From DASSTJ01 sp035707965 (lineage in GTDB: Bacteria > Actinomycetota > Actinomycetes > Actinomycetales > Angustibacteraceae): DNA of 64,000 nt. Numbering within the stretch: position 1 is the stretch's first letter; every line of letters starts with the position of its first letter. This document shows positions 1 to 8,283 of this stretch, piece by piece. The DNA lies in contig DASSTJ010000065.1 in assembly GCA_035707965.1 (NCBI GenBank), positions 1-64,000 on the forward strand, read 5' to 3'. The notes beneath the pieces were generated by a model. That model searched no databases and was not told the DNA's origin. It saw only the letters and a list, made by a program, of their open reading frames with translations. Made by a program: the position numbers and the translations under genes.

Positions 1-26
1 GGGGGGGGGGGGGGCGGGGGGGGGGG
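1..26. other. poly-G run at window edge
   Basis: The first 26 bases are all G except one C at position 15. Nothing else in the window resembles this. It is most simply a contig end or a low-quality poly-G sequencing artefact, although a genuine homopolymer next to the transporter operon cannot be excluded. Bases 27-69 hold no feature I can support. Confidence 0.6.
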
Positions 27-69
27 TCAGGGGAGACGTGCCTGTCAGCGGGTTGCGCCGGCGGCCGGG

Positions 70-819
70 CTAGGTCTGGGCGACGAGGTCGCCGGCGGGC
101 GCTTCGTCACGGGTGAGCGTGCGCGTGCGTCGGTACCGGCCGGACAGCCCGCGTGAGACGACGAGCCGCTGGACGAGCGCGAGCGCGAGGTCGGTGGCCA
201 TCGCGAGCGCGGCGACCAAGAGGGCACCGGCCACCATCTTCGGGTAGAGCTGCTGAGCCTGCCCGTCGAAGACCATCCGGCCGAGACCGCCGAGGGACAC
301 GTAGGCCGCGATGGTCGCGGTCGCGATCACCTGGAGCGCCGCGCTGCGCAGGCCGGACATGATGAGCGGCAGCGCGCAGGGCAGCTCGACCCGCAGGAGC
401 ACCTGCCGGCCGGTCATGCCCATGCCGGCCGCGGCGTCGCGCGCGGCCGGGTCGACGTTCTGAACCCCGGCGTAGGTGTTGGACAAGATCGGCGGGATCG
501 CCAGCAGCACCAGCACGATCTCGGACGGGACGAGGTAGGCGGCGTCGCCCTTGCCGTGCACGTGCGGCGAGATCAGCACGACGAAGAAGATGAGCAGCCC
601 GATGGTCGGCAGCGCTCGCAAGGAGTTGGCGAGGCCCGCCACGGCGGTGGTGCCCCTGCCGGTGTGCCCGATGTAGAGCCCCAGCGGGAGCGCGATGACG
701 AGCCCGATGAGGACGGCGATCGCGGAGTACTCGACGTGCTCGAGCAACCGTGCGGGGATGCCCTCCGCACCTTGCCAGTGGGTGGGGTCGCGGAAGAAGT
801 CGATGACGCGGGCCATCAT
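70..819 (-). CDS. osmoprotectant-type ABC transporter permease (second)
   Basis: Inner-membrane permease of an OpuC/ProU-class importer for betaine-like compatible solutes. The 249-residue product has an N-terminal cytoplasmic stretch followed by about five hydrophobic segments and a BPD_transp_1-type EAA loop (AAAGMGMTGRQVLLRVELP) that docks on the ATPase. The ATG chosen overlaps the stop of the upstream permease as ATGA; a second ATG follows immediately. It is the third gene of a minus-strand operon, and the solute-binding protein usual for the family would lie beyond the left edge. The family is clear; the exact substrate (betaine, carnitine, choline or ergothioneine-like) cannot be read from the permease. 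Confidence 0.85.
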   Translation of the reverse strand: MMARVIDFFRDPTHWQGAEGIPARLLEHVEYSAIAVLIGLVIALPLGLYIGHTGRGTTAVAGLANSLRALPTIGLLIFFVVLISPHVHGKGDAAYLVPSEIVLVLLAIPPILSNTYAGVQNVDPAARDAAAGMGMTGRQVLLRVELPCALPLIMSGLRSAALQVIATATIAAYVSLGGLGRMVFDGQAQQLYPKMVAGALLVAALAMATDLALALVQRLVVSRGLSGRYRRTRTLTRDEAPAGDLVAQT

Positions 820-1469
820 GGCGTCGTCACCGCCCTCGTCCAGGGCGTCAGCATGCGGGTGACCACGACGACGACCAGGTCGAGCAGCATGGCGAGCGCC
901 ACGCACAGGACGATCCCGATGACGATCGGCACGAAGTAGGCGAGCTGGAAGCCGATCGTGAAGAGCTGCCCGAGCTCGGGGACGCCGATGGTGGCCGCCA
1001 CCGCGACGAGGCTGACGTTGGACACGACAGCGACCCGCAGCCCGGCGGCGATGACGGGGACCGCGATGGGCAGCTCGACCGCGAAGAGCCGCTGCAGCGG
1101 GCGGTAGCCCATGGCGCTGGCCGCCTGCGTGACGTCGTCCGGCACCGCGGCGAGCCCGTCGGCCACGACCCGGACCAGCAGCGCGACCGTGTAGATCGTC
1201 AGCGCGACCGCGACGTTCAGGGGGTCGAGGATGCCGAGGCCCAGGATGCTCGGGAGGATCACGAACAGAGCGATCGACGGGATCGTGTAGAGCAGCCCGG
1301 ACAGCGTGACGAGGGGTGCGTACGTCCAGCGGAAGCGGCGGGCGACCCAGCCGAGCGGCAGGGAGATGAGCAGGCCGAGCACGACGGGCACCACGGACAA
1401 CCACGTGTGGTACCACAGCCACAGGCTGATCTCGTGGCTGTTCTGGTCGAGGTACCGCAGCCAGCTCAC
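816..1469 (-). CDS. osmoprotectant-type ABC transporter permease (first)
   Basis: Partner permease of the same importer, 217 residues, with the common OpuCB-like N-terminus (YLDQNSHEISLWLWYHTWLS) followed by about five membrane segments. The EAA loop is QAASAMGYRPLQRLFAVELP. It starts with GTG overlapping the ATPase stop (GTGA) and its own stop overlaps the next permease, so all three genes are translationally coupled. Two distinct permeases, rather than one homodimer, are the norm for OpuC-type systems. No regulator of the operon is visible here. Confidence 0.85.
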   Translation of the reverse strand: MSWLRYLDQNSHEISLWLWYHTWLSVVPVVLGLLISLPLGWVARRFRWTYAPLVTLSGLLYTIPSIALFVILPSILGLGILDPLNVAVALTIYTVALLVRVVADGLAAVPDDVTQAASAMGYRPLQRLFAVELPIAVPVIAAGLRVAVVSNVSLVAVAATIGVPELGQLFTIGFQLAYFVPIVIGIVLCVALAMLLDLVVVVVTRMLTPWTRAVTTP

Positions 1470-2605
1470 GTGCTCACTCGACTGCCGCTGTCACGCTCGG
1501 TGGTCGCCTGCGCCTCGATCGCCGCCACGACCTCGGTAGCGGTCACCGTGCCGAGCAGCCGGCCCTCGTCGTCCACCACGACGCCGCGACCCGACGGTGA
1601 CGACAGTGCCGCGTCGAGCGCCTCACGGAACGACCCGCCCTGCGTCGCCAGCGTGCCACCGCGGTGCACTGCCGCCTGGTCGATCAGCCCGGTCGGCGGT
1701 GCCGTCAGGTCGAGCCATCCCTGCGGCTGCTGCTCGTCGTCGACCACCAGCAGCCAGCCGCCAGCAGCCTCGGCGACGGCGCGCGTACCCTCGACCGACG
1801 TCAGGTCGACGCCCAGGCGCACCGTGGGCTCCGGACGCGTGGTGAGCGGGGGCGCCTGCTCGAACTGGAGGGCGCGGTAACCGCGGTCCCGGCCCACGAA
1901 CGAGGCCACGAAGGCGTCGGCCGGACGGCTCAGCAGCTCGGCCGGCGAGGCCAGCTGGGCCAGGTGGCCGCCGACCCGCAGCACCGCGACCTGGTCGCCG
2001 AGCTTCACGGCCTCGTCGATGTCGTGCGTGACGAACACGATGGTCTTGCCGAGCTCGGCCTGAAGTCGCAGGAACTCGTCCTGCAGCTGCGCGCGAACGA
2101 TCGGGTCGACGGCGCTGAACGGCTCGTCCATGAGCATCACCGGGGGGTCGGCGGCGAGCGCTCGCGCCACCCCGACCCGTTGCTGCTGCCCGCCGGAGAG
2201 CTGCGCCGGGTAGCGACGGGCCAGCTCGGCGTCGAGACCGACGCGCTCGAGCAGCGCCATGGCGTCGCTGCGCGCCTGACGCCGGCTCTGCCCCAGCAGC
2301 AGGGGCACGGTGGCCACGTTGTCGACGACCGTGCGGTGCGGGAAGAGGCCGGCGTGCTGGATGACGTAGCCCATGCCCCGGCGCAGCTCGGACGGTGTGA
2401 ACGTGCTCGTGTCGCGGTCGTCGAGCCAGATGCGGCCGGACGTCGGCTCGATCATGCGGTTGATCATGCGCAGGGACGTCGTCTTGCCGCACCCGGAGGG
2501 GCCGACCAGGACCGTGATCTGGCCGGACGGAGCCACGAGGTCGAGCTGGTCGACCGCGACGGTGCCGTCGGGGTAGGCCTTGGTGACGGACTCGAACCGG
2601 ATCAA
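1466..2605 (-). CDS. osmoprotectant-type ABC transporter ATP-binding protein
   Basis: ATPase that powers the importer (OpuCA/ProV family, 379 residues). Walker A is GPSGCGKTT at residues 35-43, the Q-loop is near 83, the signature LSGGQQQR near 136-143, and Walker B with DEPFSAVD near 160. Residues from about 250 hold a divergent CBS-type region ending in SGRGVVVDDEGRLLGTV, where family members sense ionic strength. I chose a TTG start because AGGAGG lies 7 bases upstream and the protein then begins MIRFESVTKAYPDG as in relatives; an in-frame ATG at 2641 would add 12 residues. It is the first gene of the operon. Confidence 0.88.
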   Translation of the reverse strand: MIRFESVTKAYPDGTVAVDQLDLVAPSGQITVLVGPSGCGKTTSLRMINRMIEPTSGRIWLDDRDTSTFTPSELRRGMGYVIQHAGLFPHRTVVDNVATVPLLLGQSRRQARSDAMALLERVGLDAELARRYPAQLSGGQQQRVGVARALAADPPVMLMDEPFSAVDPIVRAQLQDEFLRLQAELGKTIVFVTHDIDEAVKLGDQVAVLRVGGHLAQLASPAELLSRPADAFVASFVGRDRGYRALQFEQAPPLTTRPEPTVRLGVDLTSVEGTRAVAEAAGGWLLVVDDEQQPQGWLDLTAPPTGLIDQAAVHRGGTLATQGGSFREALDAALSSPSGRGVVVDDEGRLLGTVTATEVVAAIEAQATTERDSGSRVST

Positions 2606-2713
2606 TCTGCTCACCTCCTGCTCGATCGGGCGGGCGTGCACTGATCGGACCGCGGAACCACCCTACGGGGACCCCCCGACAAGCGATCAACTCGTCGGTC
2701 GCGGCGGGGCGGT

Positions 2714-4270
2714 GTGCGTGCCGTCGAGGCGTCGGTCATCGTGGGCGTCGTGGAGAGCAGCAAAGGCGTCCCGCGACCACGTCCCGTCCTCGTGCTCGAC
2801 GGCCGCTCGCTCACGTGCGCCGACGTGGTGGCAGCCGCGCACGGCCGTCGGCAGGTGGAGCTCGCCGACGGCGTCCTCGAGCGGGTCTCGGCGGCCCACG
2901 AGCGGTCGGTCGAGCTCGGAGCGAGCCGGCACGTCTACGGGCGGACGACGGGGGTCGGCGCCAACAAGGACGTCACCGTGGGCGACCCTGGGTCGGCGCA
3001 CGTGCTGGCCCTGCTGCGCAGCCACGCGACGACCTCCGGCCGAAGGCGCTCGGACGAGCGGGTCCGCGGCACTCTGGTGGTCCGGCTGCACCAGCTCGCG
3101 GCCGGCGCCAGCGGGGTGAGCGCCGAGGTCGTCGAGGCGTTGCTGGGCATGGTCGCCGCTGACGCGCTCCCCGTCGTCCGCGAGCTGGGCAGCGTCGGCA
3201 CCGGTGACCTGGCACCGCTCGCCGCGGCCGCGCTGACGCTCAGCGGCGAGACCGTCACCAGCCCGCCGGTGCCGCGGACCGTCGCCTTCACGGTCCACGA
3301 CGCACTGCCGTTCCTCAGCAGCAGCGCCGCGACGGTCGCGGACTCGGCGCTGGCGCAGCAGCAGCTCGACCGCCTGGCCAGGGCGGCCGTGGTCGTGGCC
3401 GCCCTCACCTGCACCGCGGTCGGTGGCAACCCCGAGGCCTTCTCGGAGCCGGTCGAGGCGCGGTCGCCGTTCGCGGGGGCGCGTCAGGTGTGCCGCTGGC
3501 TGCGGAGCCTGGTCGACACGTCGCTGCCGGGACTGCGCCTCCAGGACCCGTACGGCCTGCGCACCCTGCCGCAGGTGCACGGCACGCTCGTCGACGCGCT
3601 CGACCACCTGGCGGCGGTGATCGAGGGAGTCGCCAACCATCCCGCCGAGAACCCGATGGTCGTCGTCCACGACGGTGCCGTCGACCCGGCACGCGACATC
3701 CCGCACAACGGGGCGTTCGCGCTGGCGCCGCTCGCCACCGCGCTCGACACCGCCCGCAGCGCCGTCGTGCAGGCCGCCCAGCTGTCGCTCACCAGGCTGA
3801 CGCTGCTCGACGACCCCGCCTTCACCGGTCTGCCGCCGTTCCTGTCCGACGGCACCGCAGGCTCCTCCGGGGTCATGCCCGTGGAGTACGTGGCCGCGTC
3901 GGCCCTGGCGCAGCTGCGCCTGGTCGCCACGCCCGTGGCCACGCAGACCGTGGTCCTCTCTCGAGGTGCCGAGGACGACGCGAGCTTCGCCTCCACCGGC
4001 GCGCTCGCCGCTCTGGACGCCGTCGGCGGCGTGCGCGCCGTCCTGGCGTGCGAGCTGGTCGCCGCGGTGCGGGCCCTGAGGATGCAGCGCTCCGCCGACC
4101 CTCCGCGGACGCCGGTACCGCCGTCCTTGCAGCGCGTGCTGGACAGCTGCCGCTCGCTGCCGGACGACGTGAGCGACCGCGACCTGACGGGCGACCTGGA
4201 CGTCGCGGCCGGCCTGCTGGACGGCCTCGCCGGCCTCCTGCCGCCCGCCGGTAGGGTCGACGCGAGATGA
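2714..4270 (+). CDS. HAL/PAL-fold aromatic ammonia-lyase-like protein, MIO triad absent
   Basis: The protein (up to 518 residues) is recognisable as a histidine/phenylalanine ammonia-lyase family member: YGRTTGVG near 75-82 matches YGVNTGFG, LQDPYGLRTLPQVHG near 277-290 matches the PYSLRxxPQVxG block, and ENPMVV near 312 matches DNPL. The Ala-Ser-Gly that cyclises to the MIO electrophile is missing: GSVGTGDLAPLA stands where GSVGASGDLAPLA is expected, one residue shorter. The NGT motif before the core helices reads SSS. Conventional deamination is therefore unlikely. It heads an operon and its stop overlaps the next start (ATGA). The start is uncertain, since no clear Shine-Dalgarno supports GTG at 2714 over GTG at 2750. 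Confidence 0.75.
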   Translation: MRAVEASVIVGVVESSKGVPRPRPVLVLDGRSLTCADVVAAAHGRRQVELADGVLERVSAAHERSVELGASRHVYGRTTGVGANKDVTVGDPGSAHVLALLRSHATTSGRRRSDERVRGTLVVRLHQLAAGASGVSAEVVEALLGMVAADALPVVRELGSVGTGDLAPLAAAALTLSGETVTSPPVPRTVAFTVHDALPFLSSSAATVADSALAQQQLDRLARAAVVVAALTCTAVGGNPEAFSEPVEARSPFAGARQVCRWLRSLVDTSLPGLRLQDPYGLRTLPQVHGTLVDALDHLAAVIEGVANHPAENPMVVVHDGAVDPARDIPHNGAFALAPLATALDTARSAVVQAAQLSLTRLTLLDDPAFTGLPPFLSDGTAGSSGVMPVEYVAASALAQLRLVATPVATQTVVLSRGAEDDASFASTGALAALDAVGGVRAVLACELVAAVRALRMQRSADPPRTPVPPSLQRVLDSCRSLPDDVSDRDLTGDLDVAAGLLDGLAGLLPPAGRVDAR

Positions 4271-5277
4271 GCGAGCAGCAGCAGGAGGCGTCCCAGCCCA
4301 CCGACGACGTGCAGCAGGCTGAACGGCTGGCGGCGCAGCTCGATGCGCCGCCGGTACCAGGGCACCTGCCACCCGCCGAGGCCGCGCCGGCGCCCTACGT
4401 GACCGTCGTCCTACCCGCCTACAACGAGCAGGACCACGTCCTGGCCGAGGTAGAGCGCATCTGCGCCACCCTCGACGCCAGCGAGCTGACGTACGAGGTG
4501 CTCGCCATCGACGACGCCTCCACCGACAGCACCCTGGCGGTGCTGCGCGAGGCGGAGGCCCGCTTCCCGCACGTGAAGGTGATGGCCTTCCGGCGCAACG
4601 GTGGGTCGGGCACGGCACGACGCATCGGCACCACGGCCGCCCGCGGAGAGATCGTCGTCTGGACCGACGCCGACATGACGTACCCGAACGAGCGCATCCC
4701 CGAGCTCGTGCGGGTGCTGCGGGACGACGAGACCTACGACCAGGTCGTCGGCGCCCGCACGAGCGAGGAGGGCACGCACAAGATCCTCCGCGTGCCCGCG
4801 AAGTGGCTGATCCGCAAGGTCGCCGAGCGACTGACGAACCAGCGCATCCCCGACCTCAACTCGGGTCTGCGGGCCTTCCGCCGCTCCGTTGCGCTGCCGT
4901 ACCTGCGTCTGCTGCCGCCCGGGTTCAGCTGCGTCACGACCATCACGCTGGCGTTCCTGTCGAACCAGCACGACATCCGCTACGTCGAGATCGACTACGC
5001 CAAGCGCGCCGGGGTCAGCAAGTTCCACTTCGTGCGCGACGCCTACCGCTACATCCTCCAGGTGCTGCGGATGGTCATGTACTTCGACCCGCTCAAGGTG
5101 CTGATGCCGCCGGCGCTCTGGCTCGTCGCCATCGGCCTCGTCAAGGGCGTCGTCGACATGGTGCGGCACCCGTTCTACTTCCCGGCGAGCACGGTGCTGC
5201 TCGTCGTCACGGGCGTCATGGTCGGCTCGCTCGCGCTGCTGTCGGACCTCGTCGTCCGGTCCCGAGACGGGGTCTAG
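4267..5277 (+). CDS. DPM1-like family 2 glycosyltransferase
   Basis: Membrane-associated GT2 (336 residues) of the type that moves a sugar from a nucleotide donor to polyprenyl phosphate. The GT-A domain begins near residue 41 (VTVVLPAYNEQDHV), followed by IDDASTDST and the metal-binding DAD of WTDADMTYP near 137. Two hydrophobic segments near 275-330 anchor the C-terminus, as in polyprenol-phosphate glycosyltransferases. The first 40 residues are a polar linker rich in Gln, Ala and Pro. Translation is coupled to the lyase-like gene by an ATGA overlap, and the GT4 gene follows 4 bases on. Acceptor and sugar are not deducible. Confidence 0.85.
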   Translation: MSEQQQEASQPTDDVQQAERLAAQLDAPPVPGHLPPAEAAPAPYVTVVLPAYNEQDHVLAEVERICATLDASELTYEVLAIDDASTDSTLAVLREAEARFPHVKVMAFRRNGGSGTARRIGTTAARGEIVVWTDADMTYPNERIPELVRVLRDDETYDQVVGARTSEEGTHKILRVPAKWLIRKVAERLTNQRIPDLNSGLRAFRRSVALPYLRLLPPGFSCVTTITLAFLSNQHDIRYVEIDYAKRAGVSKFHFVRDAYRYILQVLRMVMYFDPLKVLMPPALWLVAIGLVKGVVDMVRHPFYFPASTVLLVVTGVMVGSLALLSDLVVRSRDGV

Positions 5278-5281
5278 CGCG

Positions 5282-6394
5282 GTGCGGGTGGCCGTCGTCG
5301 GCCCCACGCACCCCTTCAAGGGTGGCGTGGCCGCGCACACCACCGAGCTCGCCCACCGGATCGCGGCCGCGGGGCACGACGTCGACCTCGTGTCCTGGTC
5401 CAGGCTCTACCCGACGCTGCTCTACCCGGGAGAGCAGCAGGTACCGAACGGCGACCCGGACGTGCCGCTGTTCCGGCGCACGACGCGCCGGCTCTCGTGG
5501 GCTCGTCCCGACTCCTGGCTGCGGGTCGGGCGTCGACTGAGGGGGTACGACCTGGTGGTCGTCGTCCACGTCGTCCCTGCCGTGGTACCGGCCCACCTGG
5601 TGCTGCTGCGTGCGCTCGGACGCCGACCTGGCCGTCCGCGCACCGCCGCGGTCGTGCACAACGTGCTGCCCCACGAGCCGCACCCGGGTGCGCGAGGGCT
5701 GGTCCGGCGCCTGCTGCGCTCCGTCGACCGAGTGGTCGTGCACTCCGCCGAGCAGGCGCAGCTCGCACGTCGACTCGCGCCCGGCGCCGACGTCCGCGTC
5801 GCCGCGCTGCCACCGCACCTGCCCGGCGGCGAACCGGTCCAGCGTCCCCCGCACGCCGGTCCGACCCGGGTGCTGTGTCTCGGCATCGTGCGCGACTACA
5901 AGGGGGTCGACCTCTTGCTGGAGGCGCTCGCCGACGTCCCGGGACCGACCGTGACCGTCGCCGGGGAGCTCTGGGGGGAGGCGGGACGTCGGGTCCGTCG
6001 CCTGGCGGACGACGCGCGGCTGCGCGGCCGCGTGACGGTCCTCGAGGGCTACGTGCCCGCGGCGCGGTTGGCGCCCCTCCTGGCATCGCACGACGTGCTG
6101 GCTCTGCCGTACCGGTCGGCCACCGGCTCGCAGAACGCCCTGCTCGGCCGCCGTCACGGGCTGCCGGTCCTCGCCACCCGCACCGGCAGCTTCGCCGACG
6201 AGGTGCGCGACGGCGTGGACGGTCTCCTCGTCGAGCCCGGCAGCGCCGAGGCGCTGCGCGGCGCGCTGCAGCGCCTCGTCGACCCCGCCCTCGTGGCGAC
6301 GCTCCGCGAGGGTGTGGAGGCTCCTGACCTCGACGGCCCGTGGGACGCCTACCTCGACGCGCTGCTGGGGTCCGCGACGGACTCCGCGCCGTGA
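5282..6394 (+). CDS. family 4 glycosyltransferase
   Basis: Retaining GT-B glycosyltransferase of 370 residues. The N-terminal Rossmann domain opens RVAVVGPTHPFKGGVAAHT, a glycine-rich loop typical of GT4. The C-terminal donor domain has LGIVRDYKGVDLLLEAL near 200 and the conserved block ALPYRSATGSQNALLGRRHGL near 280-300, where the family's E-x7-E sugar-nucleotide motif is only partly kept (S-x7-R region), so donor binding may be unusual. The GTG start follows the GT2 stop by 4 bases, and the gene's own stop is shared with the next start (GTGA). Together with its neighbours it probably builds a lipid-linked or envelope glycan. Confidence 0.8.
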   Translation: MRVAVVGPTHPFKGGVAAHTTELAHRIAAAGHDVDLVSWSRLYPTLLYPGEQQVPNGDPDVPLFRRTTRRLSWARPDSWLRVGRRLRGYDLVVVVHVVPAVVPAHLVLLRALGRRPGRPRTAAVVHNVLPHEPHPGARGLVRRLLRSVDRVVVHSAEQAQLARRLAPGADVRVAALPPHLPGGEPVQRPPHAGPTRVLCLGIVRDYKGVDLLLEALADVPGPTVTVAGELWGEAGRRVRRLADDARLRGRVTVLEGYVPAARLAPLLASHDVLALPYRSATGSQNALLGRRHGLPVLATRTGSFADEVRDGVDGLLVEPGSAEALRGALQRLVDPALVATLREGVEAPDLDGPWDAYLDALLGSATDSAP

Positions 6395-7350
6395 GCGACG
6401 CCGGCCGCCGCCGGCGGCTGCTCGGTGCCGCTCGGCTGCTGCTCGCCGCCGGCGTCGTCGTCGCGGTCGTGTGGGCGCTGGCAGGCCAGTGGGACGACGT
6501 CCGGGCCGACCTGGCGCGCGTCTCGATCGGTGCGTTGCTGCTCGCGTTCGCCCTCGCCCTGCTGAGCCTGGTCTTCACGCTGCTCGGATGGCGTGCCCTG
6601 CTCGCCGACCTCGGCTCGCCCCTGCACGTGGCACCGGCGTCCGGCGTGCTGTTCGTCGGCCAGCTCGGCAAGTACGTCCCGGGCAGCATCTGGACCGTCG
6701 TCGCGCAGGCGGAGGTGGCAGCCCGTCTCGGCGTGCCGCGCCGCCGCTCGGCCGTGGCCGGGCTGCTGTCAGTGCTGCTGTCGGCGCTCGCAGGGCTGGG
6801 CATCGGCGTCGTCGCACTCCCCGGCCTGCTCGACGCGGGCGGCAGCCGCTGGTACCTGCTGCTCCTGCTGCTCCTCCCGCTGGGCGCGGTCGCGCTGCAC
6901 CCGCGGGTGCTCGGGCCGCTGGTGCGGCTGGCGTTCCGGCTCGTGCGCCGCGACCCCCCGGAGAAGGACCTGTCCGGCCGGGCGATCGCCGTGACCGCGG
7001 TGTCGTTCGTGGTCGCGTGGCTGTGCCTCGGCCTGCAGGTGTGGGTGCTCGTCGTCGACCTCGGGGGCGACGCGGCCGACGCCGTCGTGCCCGCCGTGTT
7101 CGGCTACGCGCTGGCCGCGTCGGTCGGCATGCTGGCCGTCTTCCTGCCTGCCGGCGTGGTGCTGCGCGAGGTCGTGCTGGTGCTGCTGCTCGAGGGAACC
7201 ATGGGCCGCACGGCGGCCACCGCCGTGGTGATCCTGTCGCGGTTCGTCGTCACGGTGAGCGACGTGGTGGCGGCAGGAGCGGGCTGGGCGTACGCGCGCA
7301 GCCACCGCCTGCTGGCCCGCGACGGTGCCGGCCGGACGGGCGCTGGCTAG
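6391..7350 (+). CDS. LPG-synthase-TM / UPF0104 family flippase-like membrane protein
   Basis: Polytopic membrane protein of 319 residues with seven to eight hydrophobic segments, the first at about residues 10-28. Short conserved pieces such as GQLGKYVPGSIWTVVAQ near 90-106 and LPAGVVLREVVLV near 252-264 are hallmarks of the AglD/UPF0104 family, relatives of the membrane half of MprF. Members often sit beside glycosyltransferases, where lipid-linked sugar transport is suspected. I chose the GTG that overlaps the GT4 stop, 51 bases inside the longest frame. The function in this operon is inferred from context only. Confidence 0.8.
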   Translation: MSDAGRRRRLLGAARLLLAAGVVVAVVWALAGQWDDVRADLARVSIGALLLAFALALLSLVFTLLGWRALLADLGSPLHVAPASGVLFVGQLGKYVPGSIWTVVAQAEVAARLGVPRRRSAVAGLLSVLLSALAGLGIGVVALPGLLDAGGSRWYLLLLLLLPLGAVALHPRVLGPLVRLAFRLVRRDPPEKDLSGRAIAVTAVSFVVAWLCLGLQVWVLVVDLGGDAADAVVPAVFGYALAASVGMLAVFLPAGVVLREVVLVLLLEGTMGRTAATAVVILSRFVVTVSDVVAAGAGWAYARSHRLLARDGAGRTGAG

Positions 7351-7359
7351 GCTCGACCG

Positions 7360-8196
7360 GTGGCTCAGGTACCCCGTCAGGCGCAGCTCGCGTACTCGGA
7401 GCAGATGGCCGCCATGCGCGACGAGGAGGGACGCCGGCGCAAGGCCGCCAAGATCCTCGCCGTCCTGCGCCACGTGCTCGGCACCTCGGACGACGCCCCG
7501 CTGGGCGGGCTCACGGTCGCCGACATCGGGTGCTCCCAGGGTTACATCGCCGACGAGCTCGCGGCTGCGGCGGCCGGCCGCGTCTACGGCGTCGACATCG
7601 ACGTGCCTGGTCTCGCGGTCGCCCAGCAGCGCTTCGGGCAGCAGGTGCGGTTCGTCTGCGCGGCGGGGGAGCGGCTGCCGTTCGCGGACGCCTCGCTGGA
7701 CGTCGCCGTCCTCAACCACATCTACGAGCACGTCGTCGACGCTGACGCGGTCGTCGCGGACCTGCATCGGGTGCTCAAGCCCGACGGCCTCCTCTACCTC
7801 GGCCTCGGCAACCGGCTGGGTGTCATGGAGCCGCACTACCGGCTGCCGTTCCTCTCCTACCTCCCGCCCGCGGCGGCCGACCGGTACGTGCGCGCGTTCG
7901 GGCGCGCCGACCACTACTACGAGCGCTTCCGCACCCGTCGAGGGCTGCGACGCATGCTGGCCGGCTGGCACGTGCTCGACTACACGCTGCCCGTGCTGGC
8001 CGACCCGACGGCGTTCGCCGGGGACGACGTGGTGCCAGGCGCGGTGGGTCGCCTGCCGGAGCGCGTGCTCGCCGCGGCCCTGCCCGTCGTGCCCACGTAC
8101 GTCTGGGCGGCGAGCCCGTCACCGCTGCGAGCCGCCGGTCCCGCGCTGCGCGTCGCGCCCCGGGTCGTGGCGACGCCCGCGCAACCGGCTCCCTGA
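7360..8196 (+). CDS. class I SAM-dependent methyltransferase
   Basis: Methyltransferase of 278 residues with the Methyltransf_11 fold. Motif I (VADIGCSQGYIADEL) is near residue 52, the acidic residue binding the ribose is in VYGVDIDVPG near 80, and LDVAVLNHIYEHVVDAD with GLLYLGLGN forms motifs II and III. The C-terminal third is unlike small-molecule methyltransferases I can name. It follows the membrane protein after 9 bases and is the last gene of the operon that starts with the lyase-like gene. The acceptor may be a sugar or lipid made by the upstream enzymes; this is inference. Confidence 0.8.
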   Translation: MAQVPRQAQLAYSEQMAAMRDEEGRRRKAAKILAVLRHVLGTSDDAPLGGLTVADIGCSQGYIADELAAAAAGRVYGVDIDVPGLAVAQQRFGQQVRFVCAAGERLPFADASLDVAVLNHIYEHVVDADAVVADLHRVLKPDGLLYLGLGNRLGVMEPHYRLPFLSYLPPAAADRYVRAFGRADHYYERFRTRRGLRRMLAGWHVLDYTLPVLADPTAFAGDDVVPGAVGRLPERVLAAALPVVPTYVWAASPSPLRAAGPALRVAPRVVATPAQPAP

Positions 8197-8201
8197 TCTT
8201 C

Positions 8202-8228
8202 TCAAGAGGCGCGCGTCACAGCCGATGC
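8202..8228 (+). promoter_or_regulatory. sigma-28 (FliA/WhiG)-type promoter
   Basis: TCAA at 8202-8205 and GCCGATGC at 8221-8228 are separated by exactly 15 bases. This fits the TAAA/TCAA-N15-GCCGATAA pattern of flagellar sigma factors and of WhiG. It lies 55 bases before the chemoreceptor start. The leader between them can form two small hairpins (8240-8256 and 8257-8274). Confidence 0.65.
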
Positions 8229-8283
8229 AGTTCTCAGGAGCCGCCAGACAGGCGGCCGTCGGCAACCCTCGACGGAGAAACAC

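Noticed and set aside
8197..8283. Possible c-di-GMP riboswitch in the chemoreceptor leader
   Set aside because: The conserved GEMM sequence blocks are absent and the leader is too short.
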